Shown: positions 11,201 to 18,902, counted from the stretch's first letter. The stretch: DNA of 64,000 nucleotides from UBA12018 sp051656605 (GCA_051656605.1 JBOGCF010000006.1:39698-103697); one strand, 5' to 3'. Notes: generated by a model from the letters alone, not told the origin. Program-made: numbers and translations.

Positions 11201-11587
11201 GTCCAATTGCTGATTATCTTCTTTCAGCGTAATTGTTAATGATGTTTGATTTTTTACTGGAACATCTTGATCGGTATAGCCAATATAACTTACTTTCAAG
11301 ATTGCATCAGACGGCACGTCTAACGTAAAGTCTCCATCGATTCCTGTAATTGTTCCTAGCGTAGTTCCTTTAACAACCACATTAGCTCCAATAACCGGTT
11401 CTCCGGTTTGATCGATCACAACACCTTTCAATGTATGTGTTTTTTGTTGAGATACCGAAGCAATTGACACATTAGGCAATTGTTTGGTTGTGTTTTCCGA
11501 GACAGCACCTTGTGCTGTAAGCAATAAGACTGAAGTTCCTAACAACAGTCTTTTTGCCTGATTAGAATTAACGAATTGTTTTTTCAT
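8258..11587 (-). CDS. SusC/RagA family TonB-dependent outer-membrane transporter
   Basis: A 1109-residue receptor. After a signal peptide (about 1-31) comes a carboxypeptidase-regulatory-like beta domain (about 50-120; GVVIDQTGEPVIGANVVVKG), the LDEVVVVGYG segment near the TonB interaction region, a plug domain (to about 250; SISVLKDAASSAIYGARAA, GVILITTKKGK) and a 22-strand barrel ending in the aromatic terminus FGANITF. It imports oligosaccharides in a TonB-dependent way together with SusD. It is the first gene of PUL 1. No hybrid two-component sensor, ECF-sigma/anti-sigma pair or SusR-type regulator adjoins it in this window, so its regulation is unexplained. Confidence 0.97.
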   Translation of the reverse strand: MKKQFVNSNQAKRLLLGTSVLLLTAQGAVSENTTKQLPNVSIASVSQQKTHTLKGVVIDQTGEPVIGANVVVKGTTLGTITGIDGDFTLDVPSDAILKVSYIGYTDQDVPVKNQTSLTITLKEDNQQLDEVVVVGYGAQKKVNMTGSVASVNFQDQAMSRPLTNVSSALSGLSSGVQVMQGSGKPGDDGATIRIRGVGTLNNSDPLVIIDGVEGVMDAVNPQDIESISVLKDAASSAIYGARAANGVILITTKKGKSGKFSVNYSGRVSYAQPTNLIDMVSNYADYMEWMNESFTNIGQNPHFSQGTIDLWREKSKDPNGVNENGVPNYVAYPNTDWQGAMFEHGLINDHNVSVNGGGENVRVLMSLGYLDNPGLVQNTGIQRYNMRLNVEADITKWLKVGTRTFASMEDRDPGNFDNANNYLRQTTPGVYPEWQGKYGAPEAPEESATANSLFWFLNGVDGKRKKSRFNTTVYSSVTFMKGLSWDFNLNYQRRWDEEKTWTRGIDKVRFSDGKVMSPATAPSEMTTGFKNYANNALTLENILRYNTTINDDHDIAGLLGYQEYHYYEYDNDATKKGLIDQSVTTPGSATEMISIGGSSKERATRSFFGRVNYGYKSRYLFEANLRNDASSRYHKNYRWGWFPSFSGAWRLSEEAFMESTRGSLDNLKLRASWGKLGNTGGDDVGDYEYQSVYGVSRYSFNGILNSGLASTSIANTLLSWESTAVTNVGIDLAMLNNRLTFETEYYHKNTTGILYRPNIYLTMGDKTAPRKNIAEVVNQGVEFTAGWKDQVGQVNYQVSGNFSYNHNKVTKYKGEHNAYWGTDKDGNPVYINNIGDVSSGGNEPIVQGQTMHEYYLRNTYSGTGRGYDVDGIKGGPKDGMIRTEQDMAWLQSMISDGYTFMPNKTVGKNKIWYGDYIYADTNGDKIYGSSNDSEFQGYSKHPKYNFGMQMSAQWKGFDISMNWAGAAGFKLYWGPATGYNSPSMRLGVGLGTEIANNHYFYDPENPADPRTSINAKYGRLVASEEGYQNSQESTNYLFNGNYLKLKNLTIGYTLPQSLTSKIYSNNIRFYVSGENLWTITKFPGQDPEMGAYPEYTSVRQFAFGANITF

Positions 11588-12062
11588 AGACTTACTTTTT
11601 TAAGTCAGGGCGATTATATGTTATTGAAATAAATTTCATTTTGTCGGTTAGCTTCAACAAATCACACCCCTCATACCATACAAACGTTTGTCTAAGCTAT
11701 CAAATTAAGATACTTTCATATACAAACGATCAAATAGATTCAACTGCGACAAATCTAACAAAGAGTTTTATAAACTTTATAGCTCATTTAGTCAATCTAT
11801 TACACTATATTATCCATTTCATTTTCGCGCTCATAATGAATATATTTGATATATTATTACACAATACCAACAAATAATTACACTATTTTTACAAAACACC
11901 ATTTATCATTTTCAACAATATCTTTTCATTACGCCTAAGGTTGAAGTACTCTTGGTTTATCAGGTGCCCATATTTCTTCATATTCTAAACTCTGCTTTAA
12001 ATTAACCGATCGTTGTTTTATGATCACGATTCGAAGATACAACCTCATCATCGCTAACTATC

Positions 12063-12112
12063 CGTCAACGGGCGTCAACGTACGTGAACGTGCGTATTAT
12101 GCCGTGAACCCC
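12063..12112. repeat. Ten-base phased repeat CGT(C/G)AACGnn
   Basis: Copies start at 12063, 12073, 12083 and, after one decayed unit, at 12103. The unit is CGTCAACG or CGTGAACG followed by two variable bases. The period equals one DNA helical turn, so all copies face the same side of the helix. This could be an array of protein-binding sites or simply a short tandem repeat. Confidence 0.75.
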
Positions 12113-12158
12113 CTATTTTTATGAAACAGCATAAGCTTGAGACATAAAGCAAAAAGGT

Positions 12159-12208
12159 CAAAACGTTTTCATTGAAAACAGTTTTACGCCTTCAATGAAA
12201 ACGTTTTG
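12159..12208. repeat. Perfect 18-bp inverted repeat
   Basis: The arms CAAAACGTTTTCATTGAA (12159-12176) and TTCAATGAAAACGTTTTG (12191-12208) are exact reverse complements separated by 14 bases. Each arm contains the palindrome AAAACGTTTT. There is no T-tract on either side, so it is not a standard terminator. It could be an operator, a cruciform or an RNA hairpin. Confidence 0.85.
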
Positions 12209-12509
12209 CTGTTTTCGGCGAAGACGATTACACTGAAAAGCTTTCGCTCACACCCGTTGCATGATTGTAATTATATCTTTTTCTTCATCATCCAGCCCCC
12301 TCTCACATTGACAGATTACTTCGTCGGTCATAATTTAATTTATAAACGTATCACCTTATAAATACGTTTATATATATTATATATATGGGGGGAAAAATAT
12401 CACTTGGTCGTGTTTTCGTACCACTTTCTTTTTTTGCTCTTTTACCACAAAAAATCGTGGTAGTAACGTGATTTTTCTGTTTTCACAATTTTCATTACCC
12501 ACACATCGG

Positions 12510-12593
12510 TGTAGGGTTTTCGTACCTTGCGGTCGCGTTTTCATACCTAGCAGTCGTGTTTTCGTACCTGGCGGTCGTGTTTTCGTGCATTAA
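12510..12593. repeat. Four tandem 21-bp units with core GTTTTCGTACC
   Basis: Units at 12510-12530, 12531-12551, 12552-12572 and 12573-12593 share the core (G/C)(T/G)(C/G)GTTTTC(G/A)TACC with a variable four- to five-base linker; the last unit ends differently. A fifth copy of the core lies at 12406-12422. The exact 21-base period is two helical turns. The array ends about 70 bases before the promoter of the plus-strand gene. Confidence 0.8.
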
Positions 12594-12665
12594 AATAGAA
12601 ATCACCATGGTTTATCGGGCAAGTACATATCACCTTACTACTAGTTAGACTTTAGTTATAATTTC

Positions 12666-12673
12666 TATCTTTG
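12666..12673 (+). promoter_or_regulatory. Bacteroidales -7 promoter box
   Basis: TATCTTTG matches TAnnTTTG and lies 47 bases before the ATG of the six-hairpin gene. No clear -33 TTTG is seen. Confidence 0.45.
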
Positions 12674-12720
12674 CCTCTTAAAATCGAATACCAAACATTC
12701 GAACTAACTAAACTAAACCG

Positions 12721-15111
12721 ATGAAAACAAGCATTAAAAAACACCTGTTGTGTGGCTCGCTCATTCTATGCGCAAGTGCCCCGCACAGCAATGCACAACA
12801 GAAATTATCCAAATCAGGATGGCAAATGAACATTGCCCGCGAAGGAAGCCTTGAAAACATTATCTTTTCAAACAAAGGAGCTAACGATACCATCCCTTTC
12901 TTCAAGAATGCGAATGCAGGCCCTAATTTCTATACCTCAATAAACGGGAAAACGACTACGGCCCAATGGATTCCATCCGGCGAAAAGAACTTTGTCGCAA
13001 CCATTGATCGCGTTGAGTGCAACATGAAATACATCACGTATCAAAACAATCCGGCTATCGAGATTACGCTTACCAACAAAGGCTTTGTTCCTTTCCAGCC
13101 TCAAAAAGCAGGAATCAAGCTGGGTATCGACACCTATATGGACAAGTATCCCGAATGGTTTGGCAAATACTTTCCTACCCTGATGCGTTGTGAAAAGACC
13201 CATTTCTACGGCTACCTGCAAACTCCGTCTGAACATGTACTGGGAGTTGTAAGCGAACAACCGATCGCCTCTTGGAGTGTCGATTATAATTTGGGATATA
13301 TGGATCCGGCTCCCCATTGGTTTATGGGACACCGTATCGAATCACTAAACCTAGACTTATTAAATGCGCTGCCACTCCCTGAGCACAATCCGCAAAACTT
13401 GTATCAACTTCTGCCGGATGAGTCGAAGACTTGGACGATCTCCTTTGTTAATATCGGAGACATTGCCAACTTGGAAAAGGCTACAGCCAACCTTACAGGA
13501 GCTCCGGTATTTGAGATTGCACAAACAACATGCGTCCCTGGTGAAAATATAAACATCTCGATCCATTCAGAACAACAGCCAATCTTAAAAGCTCGTTTTG
13601 CCAATGGAAAAGAACAAAACATTGAAACATCCGCAAAAGACGGCGTATATAAAGCAACGATCAACGCCCCATGTATCGGCGAAGTTGTCCTACTTGCCGA
13701 AGCCAACAACAAAATATCTGAGGCTATCATTACCGTGCACCAGCCTTGGCAATGGGTGATGGAAAAAGCACGTGAAGGATGTATGAAGTACGATCAAAAA
13801 GCAACCTCGCATGCCGAAAGCTGGTACGGTTTTTACTCTGCGTTTATTGCCGGCAAATACTTCCCGGAGAAAACAATCGATGCTCAGGCAACCGCTCGTT
13901 TCGAATACCTATTCGAGCTGCTTCACGACACCACCAAAATGGAACCCAAGTATTATGCTTCGCGCATCCAGAATACATCCACTACAATCGGCATGCTGGT
14001 CGATAAGTACGAAGCATTTGGTGATATCAATGATATAAAAAGAGCCTCGCAACTTGCCGACTGGATGATCGCTACATCACAACGTGCCGACGGTGCTTAT
14101 TACAACCATGGTGTTATTTACACCAGTGTTATCTATATTGCCAAAAGCGTTTTGGAACTTGCTATTATAGAGAAAGAACTTGGCAAAACCGATGCAAAGT
14201 GGAATGAGGCTTATCAGCGCCATTATTCATCGGCAAAGAAAGCAATTGATCAGTTGGTAGCATCACAAGGCGACTTTCAAACAGAAGGAGAGCTTACCTT
14301 TGAAGACGGTATGATCTCTTGCTCTGCATTGCAAATCGGGATGTTTGCACTACTGCAAGAAGACGAGCAAGCCAAAGCTGCTTACACCCAAGCCATGCTC
14401 GATATCTTGAACAGCCATAGTTGTCTTACGCAACTGCGCGTTCCGGATGGTCGTCGCCGCCAAGGAACCATGCGTTTCTGGGAAGCACAATATGACGTGC
14501 AAATGTTGCCGAATATGTTTAACTCCCCTCACGGCTGGAGTGCATGGCGAGCTTATGCTACCTACTACGCATATCTATTGACCGGTGAAGCCAAATGGTT
14601 GGAACAAACCTACAATGCGATGGGAGCATTTGCCAATTTAATTGATCCGCAAACCGGCAAACTAAGTTGGGCGTTTGTGATTGATCCGCACCTGGAAGTA
14701 GAGCAAGCATGCAGCGTAGACTTAAATGTAACGGCAGACAGCCTTAGCTTTGGCAATCCGCATCCTCGCTTGTATGAAACCAAGAAGTTTGTAATCGGTG
14801 AGCAATATATCGACATGGTGAGCGATTGGCAAACTGTAAATACACAAGACAATGACGTGCACGAAGTATTTAAATGCATCGGCGAAGCAGTCCTAACCAA
14901 TGCTTTCATCCTAGAACAACCTGATGGAACAATCAAAGGATACAATTGCAAAGTAGAAAGAAAAGGTAATCAACTACACGTTACTCCGACCGAAAAGCAG
15001 ATAACAAACCTGCACTGCAACCTGAAAAAACCTTATGAGGTTACATTCAATAGCAAATCAGGAAAAGTAAAACAAACAACAAAAGCCAACATGCTCGATT
15101 GGCTCAAATAA
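12721..15111 (+). CDS. Secreted six-hairpin-glycosidase-like protein of unknown family
   Basis: A 796-residue protein with a signal peptide (about 1-25, ending SNAQ). Residues about 26-260 look like a beta-sandwich; about 265-335 a small Ig-like module; about 340-700 a helix-rich domain whose repeated aromatic helices (AESWYGFYSAFIAGKYFP, NSPHGWSAWRAYATYYAYLL, WAFVIDPHLEVEQA) suggest an (alpha/alpha)6 toroid; then a short beta tail. This build is shared by several glycoside hydrolase and lyase families, GH154-type beta-glucuronidases being one comparison worth making, but I cannot assign it. It is divergent from the susC of PUL 1 across the repeat region and may work on the same glycan. It is a single-gene unit closed by a terminator. 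Confidence 0.75.
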   Translation: MKTSIKKHLLCGSLILCASAPHSNAQQKLSKSGWQMNIAREGSLENIIFSNKGANDTIPFFKNANAGPNFYTSINGKTTTAQWIPSGEKNFVATIDRVECNMKYITYQNNPAIEITLTNKGFVPFQPQKAGIKLGIDTYMDKYPEWFGKYFPTLMRCEKTHFYGYLQTPSEHVLGVVSEQPIASWSVDYNLGYMDPAPHWFMGHRIESLNLDLLNALPLPEHNPQNLYQLLPDESKTWTISFVNIGDIANLEKATANLTGAPVFEIAQTTCVPGENINISIHSEQQPILKARFANGKEQNIETSAKDGVYKATINAPCIGEVVLLAEANNKISEAIITVHQPWQWVMEKAREGCMKYDQKATSHAESWYGFYSAFIAGKYFPEKTIDAQATARFEYLFELLHDTTKMEPKYYASRIQNTSTTIGMLVDKYEAFGDINDIKRASQLADWMIATSQRADGAYYNHGVIYTSVIYIAKSVLELAIIEKELGKTDAKWNEAYQRHYSSAKKAIDQLVASQGDFQTEGELTFEDGMISCSALQIGMFALLQEDEQAKAAYTQAMLDILNSHSCLTQLRVPDGRRRQGTMRFWEAQYDVQMLPNMFNSPHGWSAWRAYATYYAYLLTGEAKWLEQTYNAMGAFANLIDPQTGKLSWAFVIDPHLEVEQACSVDLNVTADSLSFGNPHPRLYETKKFVIGEQYIDMVSDWQTVNTQDNDVHEVFKCIGEAVLTNAFILEQPDGTIKGYNCKVERKGNQLHVTPTEKQITNLHCNLKKPYEVTFNSKSGKVKQTTKANMLDWLK

Positions 15112-15122
15112 TACCGATATAC

Positions 15123-15158
15123 AATGCGCCACTCAACCAAAAGTGGCGCATTATTTTT
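15123..15158 (+). terminator. Intrinsic terminator
   Basis: AATGCGCCACT / AGTGGCGCATT stem with a short loop followed by ATTTTTAT, directly after the six-hairpin gene. Confidence 0.85.
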
Positions 15159-15261
15159 ATAAATACACTTTAAAGTTATTTACAGACGGATCTATATACT
15201 ATTACAAATAAGCCAGAGTTTACAACATATTGCAATTAATACATTGCTTTTTTATACAATA

Positions 15262-15293
15262 TTTGCGAATTAATCCGAATGAAATTACCTTTG
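15262..15293 (+). promoter_or_regulatory. Promoter of the PatB-type gene
   Basis: TTTG (15262-15265), a 20-base spacer and TACCTTTG (15286-15293) match the Bacteroidales -33/-7 consensus closely; the ATG follows 22 bases later. Confidence 0.6.
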
Positions 15294-15315
15294 CAACCAA
15301 GAAAACACTTACACA

Positions 15316-16497
15316 ATGAAACAATACAACTTTGACAAAGTAGTGTGTCGCCAAAACTCAGGATGCATGAAAGCCGACTTGCTTAAAGAGCGCTTCGGTC
15401 GCGAGGATCTTATTCCTCTTTGGATTGCAGACATGGACTTTTGCACACCAGATTTCATCGTTGACGCATTAAAAGAACGATGTTGTCACGAGATCTTCGG
15501 CTATCCTTTCGCAACAAAAGATTATCAAGACAGCATTATCAGCTGGGTACGCAACAAGCACAACTTCGAAGTACAGAAAGAATGGCTCACCTTCATTCCC
15601 GGTATCGTTAAAGGTATCGCCTTTGTGATCGAATGCTTTAGCAACACCGGCGATAAAGTAATCATTCAACCTCCCGTTTATCCTCCCTTCCGTCATATTC
15701 CGGAACTTCACAAACGTGAAGTCGTAGACAATCCGCTTCAACTTATCGATGGTGAATACAAGATGGACCTTGATCACTTGGAAAGCATCATCGACGACAA
15801 ATGCAGAATCCTTATCCTTTGCAATCCGCACAATCCGGGTGGAGTAGTATGGGATAAAGAGACACTAGCGCGACTTGCCGATATCTGTCAAAAACATAAT
15901 ATCCTTGTTATCTCTGACGAAATACACTCAGACATGGCATTTCCGGGATATACACACAATACATATGCTGCCGTAAGCGAAGCTGCTAAAATGAACAGCA
16001 TCACCTTCATGGCACCAAGCAAAACATTCAACATTGCTGGGATCGTAAGTTCGTTCGCTATTGTTCCAAATCAGGAACTTCGCGATAAGTTCTTCTATTT
16101 CCTAGAGTCGAGCGAGCTCAACCAAGCACACATCTTTGCTTACGTTGGCACAACAGCAGCCTACTCGAACGGACAAGACTGGTTGAATCAAATGATGGAT
16201 TATGTCGTGAAAAACGTAGACTTCGTTGAAGAATACCTTGCCGCACACATTCCACAACTTAAGATTGTACGCCCGCAAGCATCATTCCTTATCTGGCTTG
16301 ATTGCAGAGGGCTAAACATGAACCAGAAAGATCTTGTCAACTTCTTTATCAATGAAGCAAAACTAGCGCTCAACGACGGCTCTACCTTTGGGCAAGGCGG
16401 CGAAGGCTTTATGCGTCTCAATGTAGGTTGTCCGAAAGCAATTATTGAAAAAGCTTTGAACAATTTAAGAGAAGCAGTTGAAAGAATGAACAATTAA
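15316..16497 (+). CDS. PatB/MalY family pyridoxal-phosphate C-S lyase or aminotransferase
   Basis: A 393-residue cytosolic fold-type I PLP enzyme. It shows PLWIADMDF near the N-terminus, NPHNPGG (170-176), SDEIHSD (200-206) and the PLP-binding Lys236 in APSKTFNIAG. These are hallmarks of the MalY/PatB group, which cleave cystathionine, cysteine or related C-S substrates and occasionally act as aminotransferases. The full family length is present and there is no truncation. It has its own strong promoter and a modest gap before slyD, so it is probably monocistronic. The natural substrate cannot be read from sequence. Confidence 0.93.
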   Translation: MKQYNFDKVVCRQNSGCMKADLLKERFGREDLIPLWIADMDFCTPDFIVDALKERCCHEIFGYPFATKDYQDSIISWVRNKHNFEVQKEWLTFIPGIVKGIAFVIECFSNTGDKVIIQPPVYPPFRHIPELHKREVVDNPLQLIDGEYKMDLDHLESIIDDKCRILILCNPHNPGGVVWDKETLARLADICQKHNILVISDEIHSDMAFPGYTHNTYAAVSEAAKMNSITFMAPSKTFNIAGIVSSFAIVPNQELRDKFFYFLESSELNQAHIFAYVGTTAAYSNGQDWLNQMMDYVVKNVDFVEEYLAAHIPQLKIVRPQASFLIWLDCRGLNMNQKDLVNFFINEAKLALNDGSTFGQGGEGFMRLNVGCPKAIIEKALNNLREAVERMNN

Positions 16498-16501
16498 TCT
16501 C

Positions 16502-16509
16502 TATATTTG
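16502..16509 (+). promoter_or_regulatory. -7 promoter box of slyD
   Basis: TATATTTG matches TAnnTTTG, directly after the PatB stop and 29 bases before the slyD ATG. A weaker GTTG lies about 21 bases upstream. Confidence 0.5.
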
Positions 16510-16538
16510 CAAGTATCCTAAATATAAAACATTAAGAG

Positions 16539-17114
16539 ATGAATATTTCAGCAAATAAAATGGTGTCAGTCATATATGACTTGACTGTAGGTGAAGGTGA
16601 TCAAGTTGAATTGATGGAAAGAGCAACACCAGAAGTTCCTCTTACATTTATCTTTGGTATCGGTCAGATGCTAGAAGATTTTGAAAAGAACCTAGTAGGC
16701 TTGAAAGTAGGCGAAAAATTCGACTTCACTATTTCTCCTGAAAAAGGATACGGCGAATACGACGAAGAGCACGTAGTTGAGCTTCCAAAAGATATGTTTA
16801 TCGTAGACGGTAAATTCGATGATGAAGTAATCAAACCAGGCAACGTAGTTCCAATGATGGACAACGCAGGCAACCGTCTTAACGGTTCTGTAGTATCTGT
16901 TGATGACAGCAAAGTTGTAATGGACTTCAACCACCCATTGGCAGGTGAAACACTTCACTTCAAAGGAGAAGTAATCGACGTACACGAACCAACTGCAGAA
17001 GAGTTGGCTGCAATGATGCCTCAAATGACAGGCGGTTGCGGTAGCTGTGGCTGTGGCGACAACGAAGGTGACTGCTCAGACAGCGGTTGCGGTAGCGGTT
17101 GCGGATGTCACTAA
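16539..17114 (+). CDS. slyD: SlyD-type FKBP peptidyl-prolyl isomerase
   Basis: A 191-residue cytosolic FKBP-type prolyl isomerase and chaperone. An FKBP half-domain (VSVIYDLTVGEGDQVE; FIFGIGQMLEDFEKNLVGLK) is followed by the insert-in-flap region (about 65-130) and the second FKBP half (HPLAGETLHFKGEVIDV). The last 30 residues are a Cys/Gly-rich tail with CGSCGCG and CGSGCGCH motifs and eight cysteines plus a terminal His, suited to binding Ni or Zn as in other SlyD proteins. Frequent GGT/GAA/CGT-type codons suggest strong expression. A single gene followed by a terminator. Confidence 0.95.
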   Translation: MNISANKMVSVIYDLTVGEGDQVELMERATPEVPLTFIFGIGQMLEDFEKNLVGLKVGEKFDFTISPEKGYGEYDEEHVVELPKDMFIVDGKFDDEVIKPGNVVPMMDNAGNRLNGSVVSVDDSKVVMDFNHPLAGETLHFKGEVIDVHEPTAEELAAMMPQMTGGCGSCGCGDNEGDCSDSGCGSGCGCH

Positions 17115-17142
17115 TGCTTCACTCTTCAGTCAAGATTTTATA

Positions 17143-17199
17143 AAAAAAGCCGATGCGGTATGATTTAAACAATTATATTCGCATTGGCTTTTCTTTTTA
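17143..17199 (+). terminator. Intrinsic terminator after slyD
   Basis: AAAAGCCGATGCG pairs with CGCATTGGCTTTT across a 22-base loop and is followed by CTTTTTAT. Confidence 0.7.
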
Positions 17200-17276
17200 T
17201 ATAGATCAAGGATCTCACATCCTTGGCAAAGCCACACAGTAAACTTTATTTGTACAAACACTTAGCATCTGCAACA

Positions 17277-18347
17277 ATGAACACATTCGGTAGAATATAC
17301 AGATTAACCTCTTTCGGCGAATCGCACGGACAAGGTATTGGTGGAGTTATTGATGGCTGTCCGGCCGGAGTTAAACTCGATATGGAATTTATTCAGGCTG
17401 AGCTAGACAGACGCCGTCCCGGCCAATCGTCTATCACTACACCGCGCAAAGAAGCAGATAAAGTGGAGTTTTTATCGGGAGTATTCGAAGGTAAGACCAC
17501 CGGCACACCGATCGGGTTCCTGATTCGCAACGACAATCAGCATTCGTCAGACTATGACAACATGAAAGATTTGTATCGTCCGTCACATGCCGACTATACC
17601 TATCAAACCAAATATGGCATACGCGATCATCGCGGCGGGGGCAGATCTTCGGCCCGCGAAACCATTGCCCGCTGCGTAGCCGGCGCAATTGCCAAACTCA
17701 TCTTAGCACAAGAAGGAATCGTAATCAACGCCTACACCTCACAAGTGGGGCACATCAAGCTAGAAGCTCCTTATCAAGAATACGACTTCGCGCAAATCGA
17801 GCAAAATGCAGTGCGCTGCCCCGATCCGGTAAAAGCACACGAAATGGAAACACTGATTGCCGATGTGAAGTCGAAAGGCGACACCATTGGCGGCATCATT
17901 ACATGTGTTGCTCAAGGTGTTCCGGTAGGACTAGGCGAGCCCGTATTTGAGAAACTACACGCGATATTGGGAAGTGCGATGCTTAGCATCAATGCCGTAA
18001 AAGGATTTGAATACGGCGACGGTTTCGAAAGTGCGCTTTATCGCGGTTCGGAACGCAACGACGTTTTCTACAACGATAACGGCAACGTCTCTACACGCAC
18101 CAACTATTCGGGCGGAATACAAGGCGGAATTTCCAACGGACAAGACATCTATTTCCGTGTAGCCTTTAAGCCGGTTGCAACCATCCTTATGGAACAACAC
18201 ACCGTAGATACCGAAGGAAACGACACCCTTCTCAAAGCAAAAGGACGTCACGATCCTTGCGTACTTCCACGCGCGGTGCCTATCGTAGAAGCAATGACAG
18301 CCATGACGCTGCTCGACTTCTGGTTGCTTCAAAAAACACATCGATAA
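17277..18347 (+). CDS. aroC: Chorismate synthase
   Basis: Makes chorismate from EPSP, the last shared step of aromatic amino acid synthesis. I start at the ATG at 17277 (MNTFGRIYRLTSFGESHGQG), which is the usual family N-terminus; an in-frame TTG 18 codons earlier would add an unrelated leader. The product is 356 residues. Family signatures are GESHGQGIGGVIDGCP, the RPSHADYTYQTKYG and GGGRSSARET segments, and GGIQGGISNGQDI near the C-terminus, with FKPVATI. It stands alone between two terminators; aroE lies about 20 kb away in this window. Confidence 0.97.
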   Translation: MNTFGRIYRLTSFGESHGQGIGGVIDGCPAGVKLDMEFIQAELDRRRPGQSSITTPRKEADKVEFLSGVFEGKTTGTPIGFLIRNDNQHSSDYDNMKDLYRPSHADYTYQTKYGIRDHRGGGRSSARETIARCVAGAIAKLILAQEGIVINAYTSQVGHIKLEAPYQEYDFAQIEQNAVRCPDPVKAHEMETLIADVKSKGDTIGGIITCVAQGVPVGLGEPVFEKLHAILGSAMLSINAVKGFEYGDGFESALYRGSERNDVFYNDNGNVSTRTNYSGGIQGGISNGQDIYFRVAFKPVATILMEQHTVDTEGNDTLLKAKGRHDPCVLPRAVPIVEAMTAMTLLDFWLLQKTHR

Positions 18348-18367
18348 CACAATCGACCCGATACAAC

Positions 18368-18428
18368 AATCCCTGTTAAAGAACGGTACACTATCAACCG
18401 CAGTCTTTAACAGGGATTCTTTTTTTTA
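18368..18428 (+). terminator. Intrinsic terminator after aroC
   Basis: AATCCCTGTTAAAGA pairs perfectly with TCTTTAACAGGGATT and is followed by CTTTTTTTT, which runs up to the rlmH stop. Confidence 0.85.
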
Positions 18429-18902
18429 TCATTCGTGATGATAAGGCTCATTATTGAGGATAGTCATGGCGCGGTACAACTGCTCTACAAAGATCATGCG
18501 TATCATCTGATGCGAGAACGTCATCTTCGAAAGCGAAATCTTCTCCGAAGCCGCGTCGTATACCTTTTGCGAGAAACCGTAAGGGCCGCCCACCACAAAG
18601 ATCAAACGCTTACTCACCGTGTGCGTCTTCTTTTCAATGTAATCGGCAAACTTGACTGACGTAAATTCTTTTCCCTTATCGTCGAGCAATACCAAGTAAT
18701 CTCCCGGTTGCACGTTCTTCAGGATCAGTTCGCCTTCCTTCTCCTTTTGCTGCTCTTCCGTCATGTTTTTCGTATTCTTTATATCCGGAATCACATCGAG
18801 ACTAAACGGAATGTAATGCACCAAACGCTTGGTATACTCATTGATACCGTCTATAAAAATCTTGTTGTCTGTTTTACCAATCACCAATAATGAAATCTTC
18901 AT
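18429..18902 (-). CDS. rlmH: 23S rRNA (pseudouridine-1915-N3)-methyltransferase
   Basis: A 157-residue SPOUT-fold methyltransferase that methylates pseudouridine 1915 in helix 69 of 23S rRNA. Full family length. The SAM-binding trefoil knot is seen in FVVGGPYGFS and in the C-terminal SLSKMTFSHQMIRMIFVEQL segment, with the conserved RAMTILNNEPYHHE end. It is divergent from the DUF4783/nadC pair, with both promoters in the shared 114-base gap. Confidence 0.97.
   Translation of the reverse strand: MKISLLVIGKTDNKIFIDGINEYTKRLVHYIPFSLDVIPDIKNTKNMTEEQQKEKEGELILKNVQPGDYLVLLDDKGKEFTSVKFADYIEKKTHTVSKRLIFVVGGPYGFSQKVYDAASEKISLSKMTFSHQMIRMIFVEQLYRAMTILNNEPYHHE

Larger units (their letters stand above)
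11588..12720. other. Long AT-rich repeat-bearing intergenic region between susC and a divergent gene
   Basis: A 1.1-kb gap with no convincing gene. The first 350 bases are plain AT-rich leader on the susC side. From about 12063 it holds three separate repeat structures, listed on their own. A 27-codon minus-strand reading frame at 12248-12331 (peptide begins MTDEVICQCERGLDDEEKDI) looks protein-like in composition but has no clear ribosome site; it may be a gene remnant or chance. A 78-codon plus-strand frame at 11641-11877 is low-complexity and was not accepted. Confidence 0.6.

Noticed and set aside
11641..11877. 78-codon plus-strand frame just upstream of susC of PUL 1
   Set aside because: Low-complexity AT-rich stretch without promoter or ribosome site.
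12510..12593. CRISPR array
   Set aside because: The 21-bp units are contiguous with only a few variable bases between cores; there are no spacer-length unique sequences and no cas genes.
17223..17276. Longer N-terminus for chorismate synthase from a TTG
   Set aside because: The 18 added residues are not part of the family N-terminus; the ATG at 17277 gives the canonical start.
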